From: Arthrobacter sp. NtRootA1
Lineage (GTDB): Bacteria; Actinomycetota; Actinomycetes; Actinomycetales; Micrococcaceae
Reading direction: 5' to 3'
DNA: 64,000 nucleotides
Assembly (NCBI RefSeq): GCF_019976975.1
Contig: NZ_AP024630.1
Span: 4,836,001-4,900,000, forward strand
Shown: positions 8,262 to 17,012 of the stretch, one piece after another
How positions within the stretch are numbered: the first letter of the stretch is position 1
Layout of the letters: the number at the start of each line of letters is the position of its first letter
Translations under genes and position numbers: made by a program
Notes under the pieces: model-generated
Told to the model about the DNA's origin: nothing
What the model saw: only the letters and a program-made list of their open reading frames with translations
The model's database searches: none

Positions 8262-9711
8262 CAGAATCCTCATTCAGCGTGACGACAGGCAGGTACGCAG
8301 TGCGGATACTGCCGTCGATTTGTTCGAAGTCGATGTGTTCCCAGGCGGCCCGGTCGAACCCGGCACCGCTGTGCAGCGCCATGGACAGCAGGGATCGGAC
8401 GGTGTTGATGTGTCGTTCCTCGGCGGGCAGGTTTTCCCACGCCTCGCCCAGGGTGGCTGCCCCGGCCATCGCGGCCCGCACAACAGCAGGCCTCGCCTTG
8501 CCGGTGCGTGCCGACCGAACCCTGTCCGAATCGCTGAAGGCGATGGGGTCTGCCAGACGGGGCGGGGTCGCGAACTCGTCCGGGTCAAAGAGCTTGACCA
8601 TAGCCAACGACTCGAATCCGGCGTTAAACAGAACGGGGCCGCGGACCAGGCCGGGCCGGTCACGTTCGTAGGGCATGGAACGGATGGCTTGCTCTGCCTC
8701 AGCCAGAACCTTGCGCAGGCTGACCGACTGACGGACGTCGTCGCTCTGGATGTAGGTGTTCAGACTTTCGGACAGCTTGCCGTAGATTCTCTGGATCTGG
8801 CTGTGCTGGGTTCGCAGTTCAGCCACGAGGTTCTTCAGCGTTTCGCGGTCCTCGTGCGAAAGATCGTCCGCGAACTGCCGGCTCAGGACTTCACCGATCG
8901 CGGAGCGGAAACGCAACTGCTGCTGTGGGTCTTCCAGGAAGGCCGTGAAAGAGCGGAACGTTCGACCCTCGGGACTTTGGCGCAGGCGTTTGTCGGCCTC
9001 CAGAACCTGGGCCATGGTTGCGCCCTTGCTCAGTGACTCCTCGATGATCTGGTTGCGGAGTTCGCCCACCAACTCCTCGATGCGGTCGCGCATTTTCTTG
9101 TAATCAGCGGGAAGGCTGGCGGCCAGGTCCAGGATGTTGCCGGCGGCCTCAACAGCTTCTTCGTCGTCCAGGAGGCCGTCGAACTCTCCGGAGCTGATGT
9201 CCTCGACGAGTTGCTGGCGCTCTTGGATTTCTTCCTCCAGCGCCTCCAAACGTGCGCTTTGGTCCGGATTGGTCTCGTTGGCGAGCTTCTCCACGTCGCC
9301 AAGCAGCGTCCCCAAGCGGGAACCGTTGAGCGTGGAGCGTTCGCTGGAAAGGCTATCCAGGAATGCCAGCACACGCGCCGCTGCTTCGGTGACCTCGTAG
9401 ACGATCTGGCCGGACTGGTTGCGGCGTGTCAGGAACTGCTTGCGCGTCCATTCGTCGCCGAAGGCCTTGCCGTTCTGCTGGCCGCCCAGCCCTGGTTCCT
9501 GGCGGCGGAGCTGCTCAAGGAAAGCGTCGACGTCGGCATGGAACTCTTCCAGCGGAAGCTGCGGCCGGGTGCGGGTGAAGGAAGCCTGCAGCACCGCGAT
9601 CACCCAAGGCGCCGAACGTGTCAGGGCCCAGGCTGGGCCTTTGGTCAGTTGCTCGAGGTCGCGAAGCCGGGCACTGATGGCGTCGGCGGAGGACATGGCT
9701 GAATGGGACAA
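8254..9711 (-). CDS. jetA: JetA/MksF-like DUF3375 protein
   Basis: A 485-residue kleisin-like subunit (DUF3375), first gene of the three-gene operon. The sequence is largely helical and charged with a long central coiled-coil-like portion (RLEALEEEIQERQQLVEDIS), and the conserved C-terminal part includes RPGLVRGPVLFNAGFE. The start is TTG at 9711, supported by AAGGAG about 6 bases upstream; an in-frame ATG at 9696 is the alternative but has no comparable site. A 68-nt palindrome and the probable promoter lie in the gap upstream. With JetB and JetC it should form the loop-extruding complex. Confidence 0.88.
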   Translation of the reverse strand: MSHSAMSSADAISARLRDLEQLTKGPAWALTRSAPWVIAVLQASFTRTRPQLPLEEFHADVDAFLEQLRRQEPGLGGQQNGKAFGDEWTRKQFLTRRNQSGQIVYEVTEAAARVLAFLDSLSSERSTLNGSRLGTLLGDVEKLANETNPDQSARLEALEEEIQERQQLVEDISSGEFDGLLDDEEAVEAAGNILDLAASLPADYKKMRDRIEELVGELRNQIIEESLSKGATMAQVLEADKRLRQSPEGRTFRSFTAFLEDPQQQLRFRSAIGEVLSRQFADDLSHEDRETLKNLVAELRTQHSQIQRIYGKLSESLNTYIQSDDVRQSVSLRKVLAEAEQAIRSMPYERDRPGLVRGPVLFNAGFESLAMVKLFDPDEFATPPRLADPIAFSDSDRVRSARTGKARPAVVRAAMAGAATLGEAWENLPAEERHINTVRSLLSMALHSGAGFDRAAWEHIDFEQIDGSIRTAYLPVVTLNEDSDD

Positions 9712-9787
9712 CTACTCTCCTTCAGCTGCTGCGAAACCTGGCTGGCAGCGGAAACTGCCCCGTACAAGGTTAACGCAGAGCATCCGC

Positions 9788-9855
9788 ACCCAACTAAGTC
9801 GCATTAGTGCGCGTTTTGACGGCTCAAAACGCGCACTAATGCGACCTAGTTGGGT
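9788..9855. repeat. 68-nt palindrome, copy A
   Basis: Arms of 32 bases (9788-9819 and 9824-9855) pair with a single A-C mismatch around loop CGGC. Outer ends are ACCCAACTA and TAGTTGGGT; next to the loop are GTTTTGA and TCAAAAC. A second palindrome of exactly the same length with the same ends and loop-proximal blocks but a different middle lies at 27581-27648. Apart from this structure, the 332-base gap 9712-10043 shows only presumed promoters for the jet operon and the small membrane protein. Confidence 0.85.
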
Positions 9856-10043
9856 GGGCGGGGGCCGGGAGGAGCGCCGCCGTCGTGCCCATTCCGTAAC
9901 ATACCGCCCGGTTCGGTTTCGATCCCATATCGACACGGCCGCGACGCGGTTCTGTGCTGGCCGAAAACTACGCCCACCCCTAGTGTCGGATCATCGACGC
10001 AGCCACGCGGCGTCTACCCACGCACTGCCGCATAGGGGGAACC

Positions 10044-10346
10044 ATGGATTTCGACTTTACCGCTCTGGAAACAGCCACCTACGTATTCATTGGAACGCTG
10101 GCCTTCGCCGCCATTTTGGTCGCGTTCATCGCAGTAGCAGCCATAGCAACTATCGTTCTCATCGGCGCCATGGGAATGGCCTGGTACACGGTCAAGGCAG
10201 TCCTGGGCGGTTTGGTGCATGGCATCAATTTTGCGTGGGACAGCCTGGTCCATCACGCAGGACAAGTGGAAATCCCGGCCGAATTCCAGCCCCAGGTTTC
10301 CCCTAGCACGGGTAGCTACTCGCGGGTAGCATTGAGGGACAGCTGA
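10044..10346 (+). CDS. Small membrane protein of unknown function
   Basis: A 100-residue protein not recognised. Residues 14-57 are almost entirely hydrophobic (FIGTLAFAAILVAFIAVAAI then ATIVLIGAMGMAWY), enough for one long or two short membrane spans, followed by a soluble tail of about 45 residues. ATG 10044 follows AGGGGG by a few bases, a good ribosome binding site. It lies between the jet operon (divergent) and the acyl-CoA dehydrogenase gene 62 bases downstream. A similar layout of N-terminal membrane part and soluble tail is seen in the gene at 12971. Confidence 0.6.
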   Translation: MDFDFTALETATYVFIGTLAFAAILVAFIAVAAIATIVLIGAMGMAWYTVKAVLGGLVHGINFAWDSLVHHAGQVEIPAEFQPQVSPSTGSYSRVALRDS

Positions 10347-10408
10347 AGGGTTCCCCACCCGAGGCGGACCCTGGCTCCACCGGCACAACCGGCTAGAGGA
10401 GTTATCAA

Positions 10409-12373
10409 ATGACGTCCGCTACTGACAGCAGTCTCACCGCCGCAAGCGTCAACGCCACAGCAGAAGAAGCCCGCGCCGTCGCCGAAGCCGCCCGCGAAAC
10501 TGAATGGAACCGGCCCAGCTTTGCCAAGGGCCTGTACTTGGGAAGCTTCGACCTCAGCCTGATCCATCCGTGGCCACAAGCCAAAACGGAGGACGTGGAG
10601 CGCGGCGAAGAGTTCATGGCCAAGCTCGAGGCGTTCTGCGGGTCCATGTCCGGACGGGTGATCGAACGCGACGCGAAGATCCCGGACGAGTACCTTGCAG
10701 GCCTCGCGGACCTTGGCGTCTTCGGCATGAAAATCCCGCGCGAGTACGGCGGCCTGGGATTGTCCCTGGTCTACTACGGCCGCGCACTCGCGTTAGTGGG
10801 CTCCGTCCATCCGAGCCTTGGCGCACTCATTTCGGCGCATCAGTCCATTGGCGTTCCGGAGCCCGTGAAGGAATTCGGCACGCCTGAGCAAAAGCAGGAA
10901 TACCTTCCGCGCTGCGCTGCCGGCGCCATCACCGCTTTCCTCCTGACGGAGCCCGACGTCGGCAGCGACCCCGCGCGTATGGGCGCCACTGCCGTACTAT
11001 CCGACGACGGCCGGTCTTACCTTTTGGACGGCGTGAAACTCTGGACCACCAACGGGGTGATCGCCGAACTCGTGGTAGTCATGGCAAGGGTTCCAGCCCA
11101 CACCGACGCCGACGGCACCACGCACAAGGGCGGCATCTCAGCGTTCGTCGTGGAGATGGACTCTCCCGGCATCACGGTGGAAAACCGGAACAGCTTCATG
11201 GGCCTGCGCGGTATTGAGAATGGCGTGACCCGTTTCCACCAGGTGCGCGTGCCGGTGGAGAACCGTCTGGGCCGCGAGGGCCAAGGCCTGAAAATAGCCC
11301 TCACCACACTCAATACTGGACGTCTCTCCATCCCCGGTCTATGCGTTGCCGCTGGGAAATGGAGCCTGAAGATTGCCCGCGAATGGTCAAACGCGCGTAC
11401 GCAATGGGGCCGCCCGGTGGGCAAGCACGAGGCCGTAGGAAAGAAGATTGCGTTCATCGCCGCCACGACCTTCGCGTTGGAAGCTGTGTTTGAACTGTCG
11501 GCGGAGATGGCAGATGCCGGCCAAAAGGACGTGCGCATTGAAGCGGCACTTGCCAAACTCTGGTCCACGGAACTGAGCTGCCGGATCGCCGATGAACTGG
11601 TTCAGATACGCGGTGGCCGTGGCTTTGAAACCGCCGAGTCCCTTGAAGCCAGAGGGGAGCGCGCCGTGGCGGCCGAACAACTCCTCCGGGACCTGCGCAT
11701 CAACCGGATCTTCGAGGGTTCCAGCGAGATCATGAAACTCCTCATCGCCCGCGAAGCCGTGGATGCGCACCTTGCCGCCGCGGGCGACCTCGCCTCTGCG
11801 GACGCGAGCTTGCAGGACAAGGCGAGGGCCGCCGTCGGCGCTTCAGGTTTCTATGCCCGCTGGCTGCCAAAACTAGTAGCCGGAGCAGGCATGGATCCGC
11901 GCTCCTACGGTGAGTTCGGGCGCTTGGGCAAGCACCTGCGGTTTGTTGAAAGATCCTCGCGGCGGCTCGCGCGGCAGACTTTCTACGGCATGGGCCGCTG
12001 GCAAGCGAAGCTCGAACACAAACAAGCGTTCCTGGGCAGGATCGTGGACATCGGCGCCGAACTGTTCGCTATGGCAGCATGCTGCTCCCGGGCCGAAATG
12101 CTGCTCCGTACCCACCCGGAACACGGCGCGGCGGCCTTTGAGCTGGCCGACGCCTACTGTGAGCAGGCGCGCGTGCGGGTGGACGAATACTTCGACCAGC
12201 TATGGCGGAACACCGACGACGGCGATCACCAGCTTTCGCGCAAGGTCCTCGCCGGGGATTACGCCTGGCTTGAGGCCGGGGTCCTGGATCAGTCCGAAGG
12301 AACCGGACCGTGGATCGCCGATGCTTCCCCAGGCGCATCAAGCAAGGAGAACCTGCACCGCAAGTATCGGTAG
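10409..12373 (+). CDS. Acyl-CoA dehydrogenase family protein (large form)
   Basis: A 654-residue flavoprotein expected to oxidise an acyl-CoA to the trans-2-enoyl-CoA. The dehydrogenase core runs from about residue 75 to 470: FLLTEPDVGSDPARMGATA (FAD/substrate loop), LWTTNGVIAELVVVMARV, NSFMGLRGIENGVTRF, then QIRGGRGFETAESLEARGE and the helix DLRINRIFEGSSEIMKLLIA near the usual catalytic-base region. About 170 further C-terminal residues make it longer than the typical 380-400-residue enzyme, resembling the large bacterial FadE-like group. It appears to be a single-gene unit. Substrate length cannot be read from sequence. Confidence 0.88.
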   Translation: MTSATDSSLTAASVNATAEEARAVAEAARETEWNRPSFAKGLYLGSFDLSLIHPWPQAKTEDVERGEEFMAKLEAFCGSMSGRVIERDAKIPDEYLAGLADLGVFGMKIPREYGGLGLSLVYYGRALALVGSVHPSLGALISAHQSIGVPEPVKEFGTPEQKQEYLPRCAAGAITAFLLTEPDVGSDPARMGATAVLSDDGRSYLLDGVKLWTTNGVIAELVVVMARVPAHTDADGTTHKGGISAFVVEMDSPGITVENRNSFMGLRGIENGVTRFHQVRVPVENRLGREGQGLKIALTTLNTGRLSIPGLCVAAGKWSLKIAREWSNARTQWGRPVGKHEAVGKKIAFIAATTFALEAVFELSAEMADAGQKDVRIEAALAKLWSTELSCRIADELVQIRGGRGFETAESLEARGERAVAAEQLLRDLRINRIFEGSSEIMKLLIAREAVDAHLAAAGDLASADASLQDKARAAVGASGFYARWLPKLVAGAGMDPRSYGEFGRLGKHLRFVERSSRRLARQTFYGMGRWQAKLEHKQAFLGRIVDIGAELFAMAACCSRAEMLLRTHPEHGAAAFELADAYCEQARVRVDEYFDQLWRNTDDGDHQLSRKVLAGDYAWLEAGVLDQSEGTGPWIADASPGASSKENLHRKYR

Positions 12374-12379
12374 CCCCCC

Positions 12380-12784
12380 CTACAGGACGTCACCGTCCAC
12401 GTAGTACCAGCGCTTGTCCTCGCGTACGAAACGGCTGTGTTCGCGCTGGACTCCGCGTTCGCCGTCGGACCGGTAATGCGCGGCGAACTCAACAGTCCCG
12501 GTGGTGTCCAAGGGCCCACCCTTGGACGTGCCCAGGATGTCGAGCCTGCGCCATTGCATGTCCGGGTCCAGTTCCAGGGAAGCCGGGCGGGTTGAGGCGT
12601 GCCACGTTCGCCGGAGGTACTCCGGATCCAGAATGACGAACGCCGAATACCGGGAACGCATAAGCTGCTCGGCTGTGGGCGCATCGGCCTCACCCCGGTG
12701 GAAGCGCCCACAACAATCGTCATACTGCTCACCGGAAAGGCAGGGGCACGCACCGTCGCGGAGTCGGTTGAAATCAGGGGTCAC
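12380..12784 (-). CDS. YchJ-family SEC-C motif protein
   Basis: About 134 residues. The N-terminus carries the SEC-C zinc motif (CPCLSGEQYDDCC), followed by the YchJ/NTF2-like core (AEQLMRSRYSAFVILDPEYLRRTWH and the C-terminal VREDKRWYYVDGDVL). The frame is open much further upstream, but similarity begins with TPDFNRLRDGACPC, so GTG 12784 was chosen; its ribosome binding site is not clear and a start a little upstream is possible. It ends convergently, 6 bases from the acyl-CoA dehydrogenase stop. Function is unknown; zinc binding is inferred from the cysteines. Confidence 0.75.
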   Translation of the reverse strand: MTPDFNRLRDGACPCLSGEQYDDCCGRFHRGEADAPTAEQLMRSRYSAFVILDPEYLRRTWHASTRPASLELDPDMQWRRLDILGTSKGGPLDTTGTVEFAAHYRSDGERGVQREHSRFVREDKRWYYVDGDVL

Positions 12785-12970
12785 TGGGTCCCAATCTGAG
12801 GCTGAAAATGAGAGCTGGGCAACATATTTTCCCACGCCGTATAACAGCTTCGAAACAACCCTGCCAGAGGGTGGCGCGGGGCGTGATTCCGTCGGTGCTG
12901 GACCGTAGGCTAGATGTGCAAGCTTGGTGGGCAATGCGCGCATCGCAAAACGACAGCCAGGGGAGGCTAC

Positions 12971-13852
12971 GTGGAGGATCCGACAACACTCGCCATCAAC
13001 CTGACATATTTGGGCACAGTGGGGATGGCTATCCTCATGTTCCTGGGACTCGGGTTGGTCATCATCATCACTCTGGTAGTTGCCGGAGTGGGACGGCTTG
13101 TGTCGGTGATTCTTTTGGCGATGGTCGGCATCTTCCCCAAGAAAGACACAGTCACCATCGTCCACTTGCCCCCGGCTCCGGAACACGTGCCCGCACCGGC
13201 GAGTGACGACGTCGAGCACTCCAGTCACGCTGTTGAGTCACCTCTTGAAGATCTTGCCTACGTCCCTACCGGTTCCACTGCCGAGGTTGCAGGTCATCCC
13301 GTGCCCAATCCTGTGGTTGCGGAGCCGAAGAAGGACCTCCTTGGCGATCTTCGACGCCGGGTCTCGGATGCCACTTCCGCCGTCAAGGACGGTGCGTGGA
13401 AGGTTGGCCCGAAAAAGGTGCCCAGGCCGATCCAGGTTAAGGAAGTGGTCGAAACGCAGACCGCCCACCACCCCTTGCTTGTGGCCGCCAGCAAAGAACC
13501 CACCGTTCTTGCAAAAGACTGGGCCGACGCCGTCGCGGAAGCTGACCGTAGGGCAGCCGCGCGGGCAAAGGCAGAGGAACCGCCCGCCATCAAGGTGACG
13601 GTCCGCGAGGTGGGCGAACCAACACCGCCGTCCAGCAAAGACGAACCGCCCGCCCCGAAGACCCCGGACGCGCACCAGCCTCCTGGCAACAGTCCCAAAA
13701 AGTCTGGACCTGAATCCACCAAGTCGGGGCAAGGGAACGGCCCCACCCAGGGGAACAGCCCGAAGAAATCGGGCCCGAACACTTCCAAGAACGGAAAGTC
13801 TTCGAGCCCGATCCGCAAGGGTTCGCTCAGCGGGGCCAACCGCAACTCCTAA
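12971..13852 (+). CDS. Membrane protein with long disordered C-terminal tail
   Basis: A 293-residue protein of unknown function. GTG 12971 was chosen because AGGGGAGG lies 7 bases upstream; the open frame begins earlier with an unlikely cysteine-rich leader. Residues 10-55 form one or two membrane spans (VGMAILMFLGLGLVIIITLV, then SVILLAMVGIF). The remainder is proline-, lysine- and serine-rich with repeated GNSPKKSGP (twice), so largely disordered. The stop overlaps the convergent flavin reductase stop by 4 bases. The tail may bind a partner or nucleic acid, but nothing proves it. Confidence 0.65.
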   Translation: MEDPTTLAINLTYLGTVGMAILMFLGLGLVIIITLVVAGVGRLVSVILLAMVGIFPKKDTVTIVHLPPAPEHVPAPASDDVEHSSHAVESPLEDLAYVPTGSTAEVAGHPVPNPVVAEPKKDLLGDLRRRVSDATSAVKDGAWKVGPKKVPRPIQVKEVVETQTAHHPLLVAASKEPTVLAKDWADAVAEADRRAAARAKAEEPPAIKVTVREVGEPTPPSSKDEPPAPKTPDAHQPPGNSPKKSGPESTKSGQGNGPTQGNSPKKSGPNTSKNGKSSSPIRKGSLSGANRNS

Positions 13853-14340
13853 GCAGCGAGTTGCCGGAACGATGCTCCGTGATAAATCAGCGGCTTGGAT
13901 TCGTGGTTGATCGTGGTCGATTTGACCTCAAGGACAACGATCGCGTGATCCCCCGCTGGCGTCTCGGAGACAACCTCGCATTCGAAACCCAGCACGGCGC
14001 CGTCGATCAGAACGGCCCCTGAGTCACTGACGCTGGTGGACAATCCGGCGAAACGGTCCCGGGTCTTGGAGGACAGCTGAAGGCAGGCCGCTTCCTGGCC
14101 CTCAGCCAGAACGGATACCCCCAGCCTGCTGGCCTGCCGGAGCTTAGGCCAGGTTGTGGAGGAGTTCTGCACCGCGAACATCACCAACGGCGGCTCCAAT
14201 GACACGCCCACAGTGAAGGACGATGCCACAAGGGCCTCCGGCGTGAAATCCACCATGGCACTGAAAGCAGCCACTCCGGACGGGAACTGCGCAAATGCAG
14301 CCTTGATGGCCGCTGTTTCTTCCACGGTGGTCTGTGTCAT
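13849..14340 (-). CDS. Flavin reductase-like (FMN-binding split barrel) protein
   Basis: A 163-residue flavin reductase family protein that would supply reduced FMN to an oxygenase. Motifs: AFAQFPSGVAAFSAM, EALVASSFTVGVSLEPPLVMFAVQNSSTTWPKLR and the C-terminal GDHAIVVLEV...PLIYHGASFRQL, all typical of the family. Starts further upstream are open, but ATG 14340 follows AGGGGAC at good spacing and fits the family N-terminus. No oxygenase gene is adjacent, so its partner is elsewhere. Confidence 0.85.
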   Translation of the reverse strand: MTQTTVEETAAIKAAFAQFPSGVAAFSAMVDFTPEALVASSFTVGVSLEPPLVMFAVQNSSTTWPKLRQASRLGVSVLAEGQEAACLQLSSKTRDRFAGLSTSVSDSGAVLIDGAVLGFECEVVSETPAGDHAIVVLEVKSTTINHESKPLIYHGASFRQLAA

Positions 14341-14631
14341 TTTGCTGTCCCCTATCGTGCGTTGCCTGAGTTCCTTTCCCATGATTCACCCGCTTCCGGG
14401 AACGGCAATATTTGTTGATTCGAAAGACTTTTGCGTTGCCGCATGTCAAGAAATGTCGCGAAGTAAGGCCGCTTCCATTACCTCGCAAGACGAAAAACGA
14501 AGAAGTTCTACCGTTTGCATTTGGGCGTCCCACGGCCCTGTGTAGCCTCGATTGGACATCCCCTTTGATGACGGTTGACCCAACTTCAGGCCCGCAACTG
14601 TCCAACCACTGACTCACCACAGGAAGCCGAC

Positions 14632-15666
14632 ATGAGCCTCAACGAGCTACGAACGCTTGGACGCACTGGCGCCCTGATCAGCCCTCTCACCCTGGGTACT
14701 TTGAACTTTGGCACCGGCACCGCTCCCACGGGCCCTGCGGAGAGCATCCGCATCATCCAAGCGGCGCTAGACGGGGGCATCACCAGCATCGACACCGCCG
14801 ATATCTACTCGCAGGGTGAGGCCGAAGTCGTGGTGGGCCAGGCAATCCAAGGTAGGCGCGACGACGTTTTTCTCGCCACCAAATTCCATGGCCAGATGGG
14901 GTCCAACCCAGCGCATGCCGGAAATTCGCGACGATGGATTGTCCGGGCTGTGGAGGACAGCTTGAGGCGGCTGAACACGGACAGGATCGACCTCTACCAA
15001 GCGCACCGTCCCGACTACAACACCGATCTCCTTGAGACCATCACCACCCTGAACGATCTCATCCGGCAGGGCAAGATCCTCTACTACGGCACCTCAGTGT
15101 TCAGTCCGGCGCAGCTCGTCGAGGCACAGTGGATCGCGAACACCAACCACTTGACGCCGCCGGTGGCGGACCAGGTTCCTTATTCGCTTCTGGTTCGCGC
15201 CAACGAACGCGACGTTTTCCCCATCACCCAGCAGTACGGCGTCGGGGTTTTAAGTTATGGCCCGCTCGACGGCGGTTGGCTGGCTGGCGGTTACCGCGTT
15301 GGCGCGGGCCAGCCCGACAGCTCACGCTTCTCTGCTCTGCCAGGGCGTTTTGATGTGACTGCGCCCTTCAACCAGGGCAAGCTTCATGCGGCGGACGCAC
15401 TCGCACAGCTGGCTGCACGGTACGGACTGACCCTCATCCAGCTTGCTGTTGCCTTTGCCCTGAACCATCCCGCCGTCACCAGTGTGATCATTGGGCCACG
15501 GACCGAGGACCATCTCACGGACTATCTGAAGGCCGCCGATGTGGTGCTCAGCGAAGCGGTTTTGGATGAAATCGATGACATCGTGGCCCCCGCCGTCAAC
15601 TTCCTTGAGCGGGATGCCGGCACGGTTGCTCCCCACCTGGAGTACCCGGAACTTCGACGTCGGTAG
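14632..15666 (+). CDS. Aldo/keto reductase
   Basis: A 344-residue NADPH-dependent aldo/keto reductase. It shows ITSIDTADIYSQGEAEVVVGQAI (catalytic Asp and Tyr), VFLATKFHG (catalytic Lys), IDLYQAHRPD (His) and the C-terminal VTSVIIGPRTEDHLTDYLKA cofactor region. ATG 14632 follows AGGAAG by 5 bases. It is transcribed divergently from the flavin reductase gene across a 290-base gap with no other gene. The substrate is not evident. Confidence 0.88.
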   Translation: MSLNELRTLGRTGALISPLTLGTLNFGTGTAPTGPAESIRIIQAALDGGITSIDTADIYSQGEAEVVVGQAIQGRRDDVFLATKFHGQMGSNPAHAGNSRRWIVRAVEDSLRRLNTDRIDLYQAHRPDYNTDLLETITTLNDLIRQGKILYYGTSVFSPAQLVEAQWIANTNHLTPPVADQVPYSLLVRANERDVFPITQQYGVGVLSYGPLDGGWLAGGYRVGAGQPDSSRFSALPGRFDVTAPFNQGKLHAADALAQLAARYGLTLIQLAVAFALNHPAVTSVIIGPRTEDHLTDYLKAADVVLSEAVLDEIDDIVAPAVNFLERDAGTVAPHLEYPELRRR

Positions 15667-15828
15667 CTCGTCTCCCGTTGTGGGGCCCGCTCTGCGCCCT
15701 TCAATCCTCGTGAAGCACGTCGAGCACGCCTCACAATCGCCTATTGACGGCGTTGGGCCCCGGCGTGATCCTTGTCCTAAGTGCTGCGGCACGCCCGCAG
15801 CGTCAGGTCCAGTAGAACGCCGCCTCCC

Positions 15829-16932
15829 ATGTCCAAACCCCATGTCAAGCAAGACGCGGCGAAAGCCGTCATCCCGGGACAGCCGACCGAAGGTCCCCTG
15901 ACCCACGAAGAGTTGCAGCTCTCCGGCCGCAACCATTCAATGCCGCTGGAAGCCCTCCACGACGACATCACGCCAGCGGGGCTGCACTACCTGCTCATTC
16001 ACTTCGATATCCCGCACGTTTCCGCCGAGACATGGCGGCTGCGGCTCGGTGGGGCGGTTAATCACAGCTTGGAACTGAGCCTCGACGACATCAAGTCGCG
16101 TCCAGCTGTCACCATGCCGGTCACCATGGAGTGCGCCGGAAATGGGCGCTCGCTCCTGCAGCCACGTCCCCTCAGCCAGCCATGGGTGCTGGGAGCCGTA
16201 GGCACTGCGGAGTGGACCGGAACTCCTTTGGCACCACTCCTGGAAGAGGCAGGCCTGGCGAGTGACGCCGTCGAACTTGTCTTTACGGGCGCCGACAGCG
16301 GCATCCAGGGTGGCGTCGAGGAACCGTACGCCCGCAGTCTTTCGATCGCGGAGGCGATGCACCCCGAAGTCATGCTGGTCTACGCCATGAACGGTAACCC
16401 CCTCCCGATCCAGCACGGTTTCCCGCTACGGCTGCTCGTACCGGGCTGGTATGGCATGGCAAGTGTGAAGTGGTTGACGTCCATCGAGGCAGTGACTTCA
16501 CGGTTTATGGGATTCCAACAGGCGGTGGCATATCACTACCTTCAGGGACCCGATGGGCCGGGATTGCCCGTGACACACATTCGCGTCCGCTCCCTAATGG
16601 TGCCGCCCGGGATCCCTGACTTCTTCACCCGACGCCGTGTAGTGGATGCCGGCCCAGTCATGCTGCGCGGCAGGGCTTGGTCCGGTCACGGCGAAGTGGA
16701 ACGCGTGGAGGTGGGGATCGACGGCGAGTGGATGCCGGCCCACCTGGAACCCGCTGTTGGTGACTTTGCATGGCGCTCGTGGACCATGGTGTGGGTTGCG
16801 AGCCCGGGCGAACACGAGTTGCGGTGCCGTGCGATGGATTCCTCGGGTGCGCTGCAGCCCAGCGATCAGGTGTGGAACTACCAAGGCATCGGAAACAACA
16901 TGGCCCAGCGGGTTGAGGTGACAGTTCGGTAG
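15829..16932 (+). CDS. Sulfite oxidase-like molybdopterin enzyme
   Basis: A 367-residue cytoplasmic molybdenum-cofactor oxidoreductase of the sulfite oxidase family. The molybdenum-ligating cysteine is C102 in MECAGNGR; further family blocks are GTAEWTGTPLAPLLEEAG, LPIQHGFPLRLLVPGWYGMASVKWL and a C-terminal dimerisation domain (AWSGHGEVERVEVGIDGEWM). No signal peptide and no haem domain are visible, so it resembles stand-alone bacterial members. ATG 15829 was chosen by similarity; the open frame begins 16 codons earlier and no strong ribosome binding site decides it. A hairpin after the stop is interrupted by an IS3 element. Confidence 0.85.
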   Translation: MSKPHVKQDAAKAVIPGQPTEGPLTHEELQLSGRNHSMPLEALHDDITPAGLHYLLIHFDIPHVSAETWRLRLGGAVNHSLELSLDDIKSRPAVTMPVTMECAGNGRSLLQPRPLSQPWVLGAVGTAEWTGTPLAPLLEEAGLASDAVELVFTGADSGIQGGVEEPYARSLSIAEAMHPEVMLVYAMNGNPLPIQHGFPLRLLVPGWYGMASVKWLTSIEAVTSRFMGFQQAVAYHYLQGPDGPGLPVTHIRVRSLMVPPGIPDFFTRRRVVDAGPVMLRGRAWSGHGEVERVEVGIDGEWMPAHLEPAVGDFAWRSWTMVWVASPGEHELRCRAMDSSGALQPSDQVWNYQGIGNNMAQRVEVTVR

Positions 16933-17012
16933 GGCGTGTGCGTCCGGGCTGTCCGTCCGGCTTCCTCGAGATCGCTGGAAAGCTGTGAGATCGCCGGGAG
17001 TTCCGGTATATA

